Of a stretch of DNA of 64,000 bases, positions 1 to 10,644 are shown one piece after another. The notes under the pieces were generated by a model. It saw only the letters and a list, made by a program, of their open reading frames with translations. It did not search any database and was not told the DNA's origin. This DNA is from Varanus komodoensis (taxonomy: Eukaryota; Chordata; Lepidosauria; Squamata; Varanidae), in NCBI RefSeq assembly GCF_004798865.1, contig NW_025336481.1, positions 32,028,299 through 32,092,298 on the forward strand, read 5' to 3'. The position numbers and the translations under genes are program-made. Positions within the stretch are counted from its first letter, which is position 1. Each line of letters starts with the position of its first letter.

Positions 1-3000
1 ACAGATTAATGTTGTGCTCTGATTAGAAAGGGGAGATGACAAAATCAGTGTCCCCCAAAGAGCAATGCTTTAATAAGTGCATCCATTTCCCTTGTGCACA
101 GTGGTTAACTGTAAAGAAAAAAGAAGCTGCAAATCCAAAAATACACCAAGCTATGCCTGAGCAGTGATCTGAACAAAGCCAGAAAACAAAGAAGAATTGC
201 TACCTCATGGATGCTGCTCTGCAAACCAGAACAAGAAACCTGGATATCCAGAGAGAAACATTTAGATGGGAAATATCTTACAACTGTCTCTAGTTAGACA
301 ACATTTTCAGACTTGATACTAAGTGGAACTTTTAGAAATCTCTTGCAATTTTTTGTATCACATATGAATGCAGTCTATGCTGGAAGACAAGTTCAATATG
401 TATTGCAGACATACTCCTATTGAAGCGAATCAGAACATGTAAGTCAAAAGCCAAGCTTTGTATAACAGAAATCAACATTATACAATGCGAATGGGTAAGT
501 GCAACTTTGTACTAGAAGTTTCTAATTTTGATTGAATATGTTCAGCTGTGAGACATCCCAAAAAGCTCTTCCCTGTCTCTCTACTTCCCTTTCTCTTCCT
601 TTTGTGTCAGAGGGAGCAAGATCCTGGGTCAGAGAATACTGGGGTTTGCCCCCTTCATGGTGAGATACAGCACTCCAACCTTGGAAGGAGGTGTCAGGGC
701 TGAGGTTAGGGTTAGCTGATGTGGAAAGAACCAGCCCGGCTACACTGTGACATCAGAAAAGCAACCTTGGAGGAGCATATTGGGGCATGGTCCAGTAGTC
801 GAGAAGAGGAAATTGGAAATCAAGATTTGAGCTGTTCTGAGGACTCTCCAGCCTCCTTCCTGCCTCCAAATCACCACTGCTAGATGGGGGGAAATGGGCA
901 TCTAGAGAGAAATTCAAGGTGGAGGATGAGGTCATCCCCACTGTTCTTCCTGCCCCACACTGGATGACCAGAACCCTTCGCGCTCAGACTTCTAGTCCAT
1001 ATGCACAATTGATAGCACTCCACCCTTAATTGGCTCTCTCTATTTTTTCCTACTTCCATTTGATCTCAAGGCTGCTTTTATGTTCTTTTTTAGCTCTTGT
1101 ACTACTCTTAGACCTTTGAAACACTTTATCAATAATTCATGCAAATAGGGATGTCTGAGAAATTTTGTTCTTTTAATTCCATTCAAACTCTGGTACAAAC
1201 TAACCTGATCTTCACCTCCTAGATTAATGTTCAGATTGGCATGCAGTTATCCTTTGGATTTTGCACTTAGAATGCTTATTAGAATGAAGCTCTCAGCTCA
1301 AAAAAATATCAAATGTGTATAAAGATGCATATTTTTCAAGTTAAATGTTTAAAGATCCATGTTTCAAAAGAAAATACATCAAAAATTACTTATGTAAATC
1401 CAAATTTTCATTTTTTAAATTCTCAGAATAATGCAGGCATAGAACAGAACAGAACGAATGCATGAGACATCAGACCAGAAAATATATCAATCCATCCATA
1501 TTTGCATACAGACGGGACTGACTAATACAACATTGCAGTGCGTGGTGCTTCTATTCAGTTTTTCAGCCATGCCATTCTTCTGTATCATTCCCCAGTTTTC
1601 CATTTTGTTTCCCCAGCTACAATTCCAAATTCTCTGCCTATTAAACCAGCTCACTCTTTTAAGGGCTCCCTCTATTCTACAAAGCTTAGCACTTTCTCCA
1701 AGCTTTCAGATCTCTCACTCTTCACATGGATAGCACTACTTGGACAACCTAAGGGTAGAAACTCAGAGGAGTGTGTTATTGCTATTATATATGATTATTG
1801 TATGATTTTAGAATGAACTGGATCACCAAAACACACCTTGAGTAAACCTTTCAAATATGTATTTTCATATGTTGTTAATTACTGTAGATCATATATTTTT
1901 GCTTGTATTGCTATGCATAGAAGTAGACTGAAGGAGAATTCACAAAAGCAGAAGCACCTAGACACAGAGCATCTGCAAAAGCCGTACTCACACGAAAAAG
2001 GCATATTTAGCAAAAACTGAAAACAGAAAAGCAGTAAAGCAGGGGTAATCTCCCCGTCAACTGATTTTTTCAAAATAGCACCACACAACCAAACAAAATA
2101 CATTTAATAAAAGAACAGCTACAGAAGAGAGCAGCCATGGCAAAGAACATTCAAAACTAGAAAATACAATACTAGTCGAAGAAGTGATCTGCTTTAAGCA
2201 TTTCTGCCCCGTGGCAAAGTGGGTTAAAATCAAATGCTCTAAGAGTCACCAGGAACACAGATAACAGCATAATCCAGCGTGGCTGCTCATTATGCTTTGA
2301 ACCTGGAGGATTTCAAGCATTGACTTGATGACAGAAAATGAATGGAGGTCGTGAATGACCCCTCTGAGCTTCTTCCATACCTCAAAAGACTTGGAGGGCT
2401 GATTTTGGCTACCTAATGTTTTGTGCCTGCTGGAAAGGAAGGAAGACTGTATCCCAGTGGAGTTTCACTCCTCTTTCCCCAAGAGTCAGAATGCCTCCAC
2501 AACACTGGCTTCGAGGTTGGACTTGTGACCTGAAAGCTGCTGTGGATATGGAGAGAACTACAGCAGTTGTGGGGGTGGAGGTTCTAAGATTGGCGTTCTA
2601 GCTCTGACAACCCCGTTGGGACTCTGACCTCTGCTAGGACCATCCAGACAGTGTCTAGTGGTCACAGACATGAGTTCTGAGAGACTAAAAAGAGATATAA
2701 TTCAATGAAATTACTGAAGGCTTTGATCATGTTAACTTACCCCTATTTTAGACAGCTATACATCCTGGGAACAAAAGACATTTTTTCCTAGTATTACCTC
2801 TCTGTGATATATCACAGTGTCAGGGGGCTTTCTTTGGATGGTTATCATTAGCCTTACTTGTCCTAGTTTTTAATATTAATTTTACGTACATATACACACA
2901 CCCATGGGCAAGTGTTACACTGGATGATAGAACAATTTCAGTATTATTTTACTAATTCTGTATAAGAATACGCTAAATACAGCTAACAAAAGAAACAAAT

Positions 3001-3008
3001 ACATCAGT
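1..3008. other. Unique non-coding DNA, nothing recognised
   Basis: About 3 kb of AT-rich, CpG-poor sequence. Open frames are short, lack similarity to any family I know, and are not flanked by paired splice signals that would mark an exon. If the minus-strand gene inferred at 9411 is real, this would lie in its first intron. Confidence 0.4.
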
Positions 3009-3175
3009 TACTATTACTACTACTACTACTACTACTACTAATAATAATAATAATAATAAGAAGAAGAAGAAGAAGAAGAGGAGGAGGAGGAGGAGGAGGA
3101 GGAGGAGAAAGAAGAGGAGGAGGAGGAGGAGGAGAAAGAAGAGGAGGGGGAGGAAGCAGCAGCAGCAGAAAAAGA
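3009..3175. repeat. Compound trinucleotide microsatellite TAC-TAA-GAA-GGA-GCA
   Basis: A single array changes repeat unit step by step: TAC to about 3040, TAA to 3059, GAA to 3079, then GGA with two GAAAGAAGA interruptions to about 3154, and finally four GCA-type units. Each unit differs from the next by one base, as expected for an array that mutates and re-expands. From 3060 to 3165 one strand is almost purely purine, so triplex (H-DNA) formation is possible. The poly-Ser, poly-Leu and poly-Pro frames read on the minus strand are artefacts of the array. Confidence 0.95.
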
Positions 3176-3289
3176 AATAAAAGCACTAAAGCAAGAGCAA
3201 TTCAGTACTGGAACCTGGAAGGAAATACTTGCAATGTAAAGGAAGAAGGTTATAATAAATATCATAACACCTCAGCAAGTTCCAAATGC

Positions 3290-3489
3290 TTTCTAGAAGA
3301 GAAAGATGTTCAGCTGGTGCTAGGATGCATAGAGCATTACGGCTACATGGGCTTCTTTCATAAAAGCATTCCAGAAAGTGGATGCCACCACTGCCAAGAT
3401 CTTGTTGCTATTCTGTTAGACTCTCACCAAACTTCTGCCCAGGATAGCAGCCCGAGCAGGAAACTGAGCAGAATTCATGAGAGAGTATA
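3290..3489 (+). repeat. Old dispersed repeat, left part (split by a Tigger-like element)
   Basis: The text around AAGCATTCCAGAAAGTGG, GCCACCACTGCCAAGATC and CACCAAACTTCTGCCCAGG matches a dispersed reptile repeat that I recognise by pattern but cannot name with certainty. The match stops at the TA at 3488-3489 and resumes after 3890, so one older copy appears to have been split by the element between. Recognition is from memory of the family; the split is seen in the sequence. Confidence 0.5.
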
Positions 3490-3890
3490 CAGGCAGTCCC
3501 TGAGTTACGAATAACTCATACTTACAAACTACCATGAAGCCTGTTATTTTTTTAAAAAAAAATATTGTGGAAGACTGTCATCTCCATAGAGAGGGAGAGA
3601 GGAAGTGAAAGGCCAGAGAAATATCTTGAAAGCATGCCTTTCTTCTCTGCCCATCTGGAGTGGGAAATCTCTCTAGCATGTCCTTGCTACAAAGAGGAGG
3701 CACTGGTGAGTTTGGGCAGAGGAGCTATAAATATCTGCATTTTTTCCACTTTCAAGGGGGTCCTGGACCCCTAACCCCCACAAATGTGGAGGACCCACCA
3801 TACATGGACCGACTTACATACAAATTCATCTTAAAGACAAATTTCCATTTTCTCAGGAACAGAACTCATTCATAACCCAGGGACTGCCTG
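3490..3890. mobile_element. Tigger-like (Tc1/mariner superfamily) non-autonomous DNA transposon
   Basis: A 401-bp element begins CAGGCAGTCCCTGAGTTACG and ends with the inverted form of CAGGCAGTCCCTGGGTTATG. The inverted repeats are about 28 bp long with roughly four mismatches. A TA dinucleotide flanks each side (3488-3489 and 3891-3892), the target duplication of this superfamily. There is no transposase frame, so it depended on another element's enzyme. The inner stretch near 3757-3800 (GGGGGTCCTGGACCCCTAAC) resembles another Tigger-type end, so the element could be composite. The terminal sequence resembles known Tigger ends; the exact subfamily is not determined. Confidence 0.85.
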
Positions 3891-3935
3891 TATAAGGGAA
3901 AGCGATGGCTCAGGTTCTATGCATGCATTTTGTTT
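3891..3935 (+). repeat. Old dispersed repeat, right part
   Basis: The sequence GGGAAAGCGATGGCTCAGG resumes the repeat that was interrupted at 3489, in the same orientation. It fades into unrecognised DNA after about 3930. Confidence 0.4.
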
Positions 3936-5689
3936 CCTGGCACATTATCTTCTTGATAATGCAGAACATTCCATGCCCTACCCTGCCCCCACAATGTCTG
4001 AGATTGGCTATTAGCTCAGAAGGGAATACATGTATATTAAACTGGTTTTTAGGCACAGACGTTTATTTTTTTCCTGCAAGAGGTAAACTTGTGTGCTGCT
4101 TCCAGGATCCAGGATGGTGGGGGGGCAGGGGCGGCATCCACATGACTGAATGATCCTCTGTACATAAAAATTCACATTGAAAACTGACATGCCAGAGGTC
4201 AGATGTTCTCGCCTAGCCTTCTCTGGCTTTACATGTGGAGAAATTCATTCTTACTTTTTTATGTGAGGGCCCCACCTGCCCCCATTCTGAAGAATTCCAA
4301 CCTAGATGAGATTTATAATCTCAATGAAAATGAGGTTTCCATTAAAGATCTGTAAGCTACTGTCATTTAAAATAAGCATATTGACAAACAAATACAGCTA
4401 GGAAGATTTATACCCTTATTAATGAAGAAGTCCAGCTCCTGAGCATTTTGCATTTGTGAGACTTACAGGCATATGAAACCCATATAGCATCGGCATTCCA
4501 TTAAATGTCAGCTTTATACCCACCTGCTTCAAGAGATGGCCAAGCAGGCAATGGCTGGAATACTACAGATCACCATTTTCCAAGAGGCAACTTCTGAAGC
4601 TATGCATGCACCCACTTGGTATTTGAATTACTTCCCTGCCCCGTCTAGAAAGGGCTATGGTTAAGGCTGACTCACAGAGAAATGGCTTCCTACAAGGTAT
4701 GCTTCACAGGTTCTCCTTTCCGCAAGTGGCATGACTTAGATTTCCAGATACAATAAAACAAGTCCAGAAGAAACCCAGTTCTGAGTGCTCAGAGTTATTA
4801 TTCTCTAGCAATGGAGGCAGGAAGACACAGAACCATGTAGATCACTTTGTGCTAAATGGTGAGTTATGAACTAATAAAGTCTACTGGCCATCATTTGCCA
4901 GTCATGTCTAGACTTAGTTTGCCAAGATTTGGTTCCCCTTGCACAGATTGGCCCAACTGAATCTACGTAGATGCAACGAGGCAGTCATGTGTCTGTCACA
5001 TCACATACATCACACCACACATCACAGGTCTGACTCATTCACACAGAAAGCAGGAGGCATATTTGATTGATTTATTTAGCATAAAACAGAGCACATGGTG
5101 AGGGGGGAACCTTCCTCCTTCCCTCCTGTGCCTCTTCTCACTACAGTGCGTTGCTTCAGCCTCACATACTGGAATTGAGCTGCTCTGAGTCAGGCGTGGG
5201 GACTACTTGAGGAAACAAGGCTCCCTAAGGTAAGGCAAGGCAGTGGATCAGGGAGGGTGTGGTCCCGCTCAACTGTGTGTCCCTTTCTGTGTATACCCTG
5301 GGCTCACATTCACACTGAAGGCATGTGGCCGATTTAAAACATAATATAGCCTGAATCATAATTAAGGTGGACATGACACTCTACCATTAGTAGGTCATGT
5401 CAAATCACTGCAGGTCATTGAAGAGTTCTATTACCACTCTTTCTACCAAATCATGGTCCCATACTCCTTGCATGCATACCTTAATACAGTGAAGGGTTTG
5501 AGAGTGTAGAGAAGCCAGCAGCCATTCTGCTAGGAGTCCAAACTCTCTCTCTAGGCTGGTCTCCTAGCAAGGTCTCCCAAGACAAAATAGGCAAAGTAAC
5601 AGCAGTCACATCAGAAAAAGGGAGTAGATTATCTCTAATGGTGATGGGGCCAGAGATACTTCTGAAGGGAAGATACTGGGCAACAGCAG
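3936..5689. other. Unique non-coding DNA
   Basis: No gene or recognised transposon. A short low-complexity run of CATCACA-type units lies at about 4988-5028. The stretch 4620-4900 contains no repeat I know and no exon signal. Confidence 0.4.
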
Positions 5690-6340
5690 TAGCTGAAGTG
5701 CAAAAGAAGGACTCCAGCTAAATATTAAGAAAACAAAAATCACGACTACAGAATTACAGAACTTCACTGTCAACGATGATGTCAAGATATTGTGAATGAT
5801 TTTGCATAGTTTGGCTGAGTCATCAATATAAATGGAGAATGCAGCCAAGAAAGCAGGAGGAGGTTGAGACTGGGAAGAGCACCAATGAAGGAACCTGAAA
5901 CAATAATCCAGTGTAAGGACATTTCACTGCAGACCAAGGCCAGGATCATCCACACTGCTGCATTCCTGTTTGCTATGTATGGGTGTGAAAGTTGGACAGG
6001 AAGGTAATTGACGTGTTTGAAACATGATGCTGGAGGGAAAAAGGTGAACGAGTAGGTCATAGAGCAGTGCCAGTCAGAACATTCCCTGGAAACAAAAATG
6101 ATAAATCTGAAGCTGTCATACTTTGGGCACATCATGAGTAGGCAAGATTCACTGGAGAGACGATCATGCCAGGGAAAGTTGGAGGCAGAAAAAGAAGAGG
6201 AAGACCAAATACGAGATGGACTGACTCCATTAAGGAATTCACAGCATTGCGTATTCAAGTGTGCAGCAGGCAGGGCTGCCAAGAATGGGACATTTCGGAG
6301 GGCATTCTCGTAAGTCAGAGATGACTTAACAGCACGTAAC
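5690..6340 (+). mobile_element. RTE/BovB-type LINE, 3' part of ORF2 and tail
   Basis: Translation in shifting plus-strand frames gives pieces typical of the reverse-transcriptase C-terminal region of RTE-clade LINEs: LNIKKTKI near 5717, a run like KARIIHTAAFLFAMYGCESW at about 5934-5995, then LKLSYFGHIMSRQDSLE at about 6107-6158. The 3' end GATGACTTAACAGCACGTAA at about 6319-6338 is the usual tail of this family in squamates. The frame is broken many times, so the copy is old. It is 5' truncated and no endonuclease domain is seen. The 199-codon minus-strand frame over this segment is its antisense shadow. Confidence 0.85.
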
Positions 6341-7408
6341 AATGGCCGCGTTACTTCCTTTATAGCCCACATGCATAACATTCAAATTCCCTTAATATCT
6401 CCTCAGTACTGAATGTATAAAGCACTTGCTTAAAGAACTAGGTAGCATCTAAAATACCAAATCTGTGCAGAGATTAGAGGTCAGAGTTTAGAGTTTAGAT
6501 GTGGGAAACCAGATCAAAGCAACAGAGTTGGGTCAGTTTTCTCTTATCCTTTCTTGTTGCCCAGGCGTGCTGCACAGGAAAGCATCAGTCTGGGGAGCAT
6601 CTAATGTTTGCAGGTAGGCTCCATCCCAGCTCATCCCTAGGATAATGAACTTTATGGAGGGCTGAGGAAGAACAGTAGGGGCTATGAAGAGCTGTGTGTA
6701 TGTGGGAACTATGAGCCTCTATGGATAAGAAAGTAAGAGGGAAAGAGATACAGGGGAACTAGTTGGTTGGCAGTGAAGCTGAGGGAAGAGAAAAGAGTTT
6801 GTACCTTTTATGAAACTGATCTCCATTGACACTCAACATCACACATTCAAAGGTGTGAGGCTCACATCCCAACTCTGCTTAATACTAATTCTTTGGGGCA
6901 AATTACTTGCCGCTTCTGGCTAGCCATGCCTCTCATGGTATCCCTGCTTTGGAGCCACACAGAGGGAGCAGAGAAGGCAGGGCTGTGATTCCTAGCTGCT
7001 TGAGGAAAATCTCAGGAAGTACTTGGATCCCTTTCCTGAATGTTTCAAAGGCACTCCGAGTCAAAAGCAGCAGTCTGCAAACCTAATGTGAAATGGATGG
7101 TTGATCCTACTCCTCTGCACATTTTCTGCTTGAGAACAGGATGAGGGAGTTGCATCTCACTTCCTCTCCTTTGACTTTTGTGCACAGGGCAGGATCTCAC
7201 TCTGCGCTGAGAACTGACAAACAATTTTAAGTAAGTGACAATGACCTTGTGATTACATTTGTTTGGGGGGATGATATGATCTTCCAGGATTATACAAGTA
7301 TATTTTTCTCAATGTCTAAATCAGCTTTGAGACATCAGTGTGTTACTTCTGGTTGACATCCATGTACAATAAAAACTATTTTCAAATTGAAAGTATGCTG
7401 CCATCCAG
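6341..7408. other. Unique non-coding DNA
   Basis: No gene, recognised repeat or clear regulatory signal. One small degenerate run of GTTTAGA units occurs near 6485-6500. Confidence 0.4.
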
Positions 7409-7545
7409 GGGTAGGGAATCTGTGAACCTTGCAGATGTTGTTGCATTACAACTTCTATCCTTCCTAACTATTGTTAGTGCTGACTAGGATTGATTGGAAC
7501 TGAAATCCAACAAAGTCTGGTGCCCTAAAGTTTTCCTTCCCTCTT
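7409..7545. mobile_element. Short hAT-like MITE, copy 1
   Basis: Starts CAGGGGTAGGGAATCTGTG and contains AGATGTTGTTG with ACAACTTCTATCC. It closes with the decayed inverted form (AAATCCAACAAAGTCTGG...TTTTCCTTCCC). This matches a small palindromic hAT-type element abundant in squamates, whose core reads like ACAACTCCCATCA. It has no coding capacity. Related fragments occur at 10566, 23646, 33679, 35455, 35887, 38784 and 61555. Confidence 0.7.
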
Positions 7546-9399
7546 TAAATCAGTGTAGCTCATTTCAAATAGTATTTGTGGGTACACTTGGGAAGACTCT
7601 TCACAAAGTGTGCTCCAAACATGGCAACATTCAATCAAGAGGGCACTTCTGAATGGAAATTAAATATAATGTTCAATTTCCAGCATGTGTCCAAGATAAA
7701 AAGCTCACATTCACATTTCACATACATGCATATATGGAAAATTATTTATTAAACTGATATTCTGCACTTAGTGCCATAGAACCTTAAAATGTTTTCCTTT
7801 GCAAGAATTTTCTAATGTGTGAAGCAGTCAGAAGATCATGCACAGAACAGCATGCATAAATACATGCTAAATTGTCAGAATCACTGAGATGCTATAAAGA
7901 ATGACACATGGAGAACCCATGGAGGGAAGGCTGTGGTCCCATCCCCAGACACCTGGGAGCATAACAGACAGAAGAAGAAAACATACAACAAGACAATTTA
8001 AGTGCTTCGGAGGAAATGAAGCAAAACAGTTCATTTCAGAGAGATTTGGTAGGTAAGATATCCTAAAAGTGAATGTACAATTCTGTGCACAATAAGTACA
8101 ACATGTACCCATCTTCCTCAGCAAATGTACAAATATATACACACTGCAAAGACACCTGAAAATGTCTTGGACTTTGACACCAAGCACATAATGCCAATTT
8201 GTTACTAATTTACCAGTTGACTTAGGCACAGCATTTTGTAATGTTTAATCAAGTGGTGATTCTATCCTTAAGTGTAAAAATTATCCATCAGCCCTTTGAC
8301 AACATATGGAATTTTAGTGGAAGGGGGAGCAACAAAACAATACCAAGTTTTCGACCTCATGCTAAGCAGCAAAAAATGATGATGGGGAGGCAGAAATATT
8401 AGTAACCTGGAATACCTCCCTAGCCTTTACTATAATTTAAGCATGATCAGGTCCCTACTTGGTCAATGGATTGCAGTTCTATTGGCCAGATTTATTAATT
8501 ATCATTTAAGGAACAATTTACAAAGGATCAGAAGCCTATAGACATATGCCATGAGCCCTCTGCTTCAGTATGTCCACAAGCATGCTGTATGTGGATACTG
8601 TAATTTCCTTTGTCCCCAAGCTGCTTAACACGCACTCTGCCACCGTGGTGGTGTGTCAAAGGAGTTTCTCTCCCTTCTTCTGTCTAGCTGCATTCGTGGT
8701 CCCTGTGGAGCACTGGCTTCCTTTCTTTCAAGCCATCTCTAAAGTGAGTCACACAATGGGTGTGTTGTGGATGAGTATGTTATGTGGGAGCTCTTTGAAA
8801 ATGAGCCGCAAGCTGCTTCTCATACCTACTTACTGGCTTCTTAACAGCGCAAGCATCAGAAACTAATCAAACACAGCAATGGGGCGTGCAGTCCATGAAA
8901 CTAGTGCAAACGCTGCTTTCCCTTATGACCTACATACTAACAATACAAGGCAAGGCAAGAGCAGTCGTCCGGGAGGGTGGCGGTGCTCTTTTAATCTAGT
9001 TAAAGAACGTTAATGCTGAGCAAAATGTCAACACTGAAAGATGGAGAGACTCGAGGCGAGAGCTTAGATTTTATTCTAGGAAAACTCTTAAGTCTTGGAA
9101 TACGTTTTTTCCCCCATAGTTCAGGTCGTGGTTTACAAAAAGAGCCTCTCTGAATATAGAAAGCCTATAACGAATGAGTATATGTGAAAGAGCGGACGGA
9201 GGGAAGGGCAGATTCCAAGGAGAAAGTCTAGCTTGCAAAATGCAAAAACGGGCATTCTAATCATTGAAAGGAATGCCCCCCCTTTTAAATTGCCCATGCA
9301 AACTGAATAGAAAACCAAGCGTGGAGGGCTTTGGAAACTTCACGCAAGTGATAGCTACACCACCTAGGTCTTTGGGGAAATGAAGTGGAAGCCAGGAAA
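7546..9399. other. Unique non-coding DNA left of the CpG island
   Basis: Contains a 120-codon minus-strand open frame (7867-8229) with hydrophobic, Cys-rich composition but no family resemblance; I treat it as chance. The last 500 bases are somewhat richer in CpG, for example around GCAGTCGTCCGGGAGGGTGG at 8961-8980, and would be the start of intron 1 of the inferred minus-strand gene. Confidence 0.4.
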
Positions 9400-9410
9400 C
9401 AAAAGCTTAC

Positions 9411-9700
9411 CTCTTCGGGAGTAGTTCAGACGCTCGTGAAGAGCAGCAGCCTCTGTCTCCGACTAAATCCACAGCCAGATGCTTCCAAGCCAGCAATCTG
9501 TTAATAGGAAGTGCACACAGACCTGAGAGGGTGCTGGGTTCTTCCCCCCTCTTTGCACAGCCTACAATACGGAGCCCGCCCGGAGTTGTAGCACACCTGC
9601 TTGCTCGCGCGCAGCTAGCGGTGTGCCTCACTCCGGTGAAGCGGCGGCGGCGGCGGGCGGCGGCGGCACGCACAAGATCAATGTTAGGAGAGGGTAACAC
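9411..9700 (-). other. Putative first exon (mainly 5' UTR) of an unidentified minus-strand gene
   Basis: Read on the minus strand, a GC-rich segment ends CTCCCGAAGAG followed by GTAAGC, a near-consensus splice donor (GT at 9410-9409). It lies at the left edge of a CpG island, the usual place for a first exon. A frame starting with ATG at 9700 stays open to the donor, but its product is Arg/Ala-rich because it translates the CGG tract, and it resembles no protein I know. A 5' UTR exon is therefore more likely than coding sequence. The transcription start is not determined; the right boundary given here is only that ATG. No TATA box is evident. The next exon would lie to the left, probably beyond the window. 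Confidence 0.5.
9641..9667. repeat. CGG/CCG trinucleotide tract in the promoter
   Basis: About nine GCG/CGG-type units with one extra G interruption, inside the putative first exon. On the minus strand it reads as GCC/CCG units in the inferred 5' UTR. Confidence 0.9.
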
Positions 9701-9795
9701 CCTTCTTTTGGGTCAGCAGCTTGCGCTCTGGAAGCAGCGGGAGAGCTAGGGAGATAACATTGCAGAGGAGCCTTGCCCCCCGCCCCCCTCCCCAG

Positions 9796-9818
9796 GCGCG
9801 CACGTGCGCGCGCGCGCA
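9796..9818. promoter_or_regulatory. Alternating purine-pyrimidine run with central E-box
   Basis: Twenty-three bases alternate perfectly between purine and pyrimidine (GCGCGCACGTGCGCG and so on), a pattern that favours Z-DNA. The canonical E-box CACGTG at 9801-9806 lies inside it and would suit bHLH-zip factors such as USF or MYC/MAX. Confidence 0.75.
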
Positions 9819-10160
9819 AAGCCGCCCCCGTGGCCGCGCTAGGGGATAGGTGGCATTTCTCCCGCTGCATTCCACCTTTTCTCAGCTCCGGCGCGAGCAG
9901 AGGCGAGAGCCGGCTTGTCAAAATGGCAGCTTGCAGGCATTCCCCGCTGTATTAATTAATCCCGAATATGATGGCCGCTACAGTTTCCTCGCCATATATG
10001 CCCCCACTTTGATCGGGGGAGGGGGGTCTGTTTGTTTACTTCACGGTAAAGCTCAGCAGAATATGCTACCGCGTCTCTCCAAACCCCCCCCCTCCCCCGG
10101 CAAAATGGCTGGTCCTTTCAGCACTGCTGCAGACAGCTCATTGGGCTCCACTTGCTTTTC

Positions 10161-10174
10161 GTAGCCATGGCAAC
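10161..10174. promoter_or_regulatory. RFX X-box-like site
   Basis: GTAGCCATGGCAAC differs by one base from the symmetrical X-box GTTGCCATGGCAAC. RFX-family factors bind such sites, often near promoters of ciliary or neural genes. It lies about 460 bases upstream of the putative minus-strand exon. Function is inferred from the motif alone. Confidence 0.65.
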
Positions 10175-10326
10175 AACCAACAGACTTATCCACCAAGCAT
10201 GGTTGATCATGTGCAGCCTCCCCCCCCCCCCCCCAGACGCATATCCCGCCCTCCCGTCAACAAGAGAAGGCTAATTGCTCTTTGCCTGCTGATTACGATG
10301 CTCCGTGGGGGGAGGAGGGCACCCAG

Positions 10327-10354
10327 AAATGTCCAGACACATGCTTGGACATTT
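10327..10354. repeat. Perfect inverted repeat, 9-bp arms
   Basis: Arms AAATGTCCA and TGGACATTT are separated by ten bases (GACACATGCT). It lies just outside the CpG island. It could be a dimeric factor site or a weak cruciform; nothing in the sequence decides this. Confidence 0.7.
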
Positions 10355-10565
10355 GCAGAAAACTATATGAAAAGCTGGGCAACCTTGGATAATGTCTCCT
10401 GCCTAGCATCCTTTCAATAAGCCTATAATAAGCCCGGCTACTCCCCACAGCACCAGCACCTTCCTTTCTCTTTCGTTTTGTTGATTTGTTGTTTTGCAAA
10501 TTGTTGCAAAGTGTTGCGTGGAGCAACTCGGTAGAGTTGTACTGGAGTAGTAACCTGGCTGGGAC

Positions 10566-10644
10566 CTTTGGCCCTATAAATGTTTGACTAACAGCTCCCA
10601 TCATCCCTTACTACTGCTCATGCTACCTGGGGCTGATGGGACTT
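10566..10644. mobile_element. hAT-like MITE fragment
   Basis: Contains TTGACTAACAGCTCCCATCA and GGGGCTGATGGGACTTTA, the two palindromic halves of the same small element seen at 7409. It directly abuts the SINE to its right. Confidence 0.6.

Larger units (their letters stand above)
9400..10270. promoter_or_regulatory. CpG-island promoter
   Basis: CpG dinucleotides and GC content rise sharply here compared with everywhere else in the window. Visible sites include GC boxes (CCCCCCGCCCCCCTCCCC at 9777-9794), a CACGTG E-box at 9801-9806, YY1-like ATGGC cores near 9921, 9970 and 10104, a CArG-like CCATATATGC at 9992-10001, and an RFX X-box at 10161. C-runs near 10081-10099 and 10218-10235 could form G-quadruplexes on the opposite strand. 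With the splice donor at 9410 this is best read as a TATA-less promoter firing leftward. Bidirectional activity cannot be excluded, but I see no plus-strand donor of comparable quality. Confidence 0.8.

Noticed and set aside
700-716. Telomere-like GGTTAGGGTTAG
   Set aside because: Only about two units; too short to mean an interstitial telomeric site.
3004-3265. Two minus-strand frames rich in Leu, Pro and Ser
   Set aside because: They are translations of the compound microsatellite.
5782-6381. 199-codon minus-strand open frame, the second longest in the window
   Set aside because: It is antisense to an RTE/BovB-type LINE whose coding sense is on the plus strand.
7867-8229. 120-codon minus-strand frame
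   Set aside because: No recognisable domain and no flanking splice signals of quality; chance open frame in unique DNA.
9407-9700. 97-codon minus-strand frame as a protein-coding first exon
   Set aside because: The peptide is driven by the CGG tract and general GC content and has no family resemblance. A 5' UTR exon is more likely.
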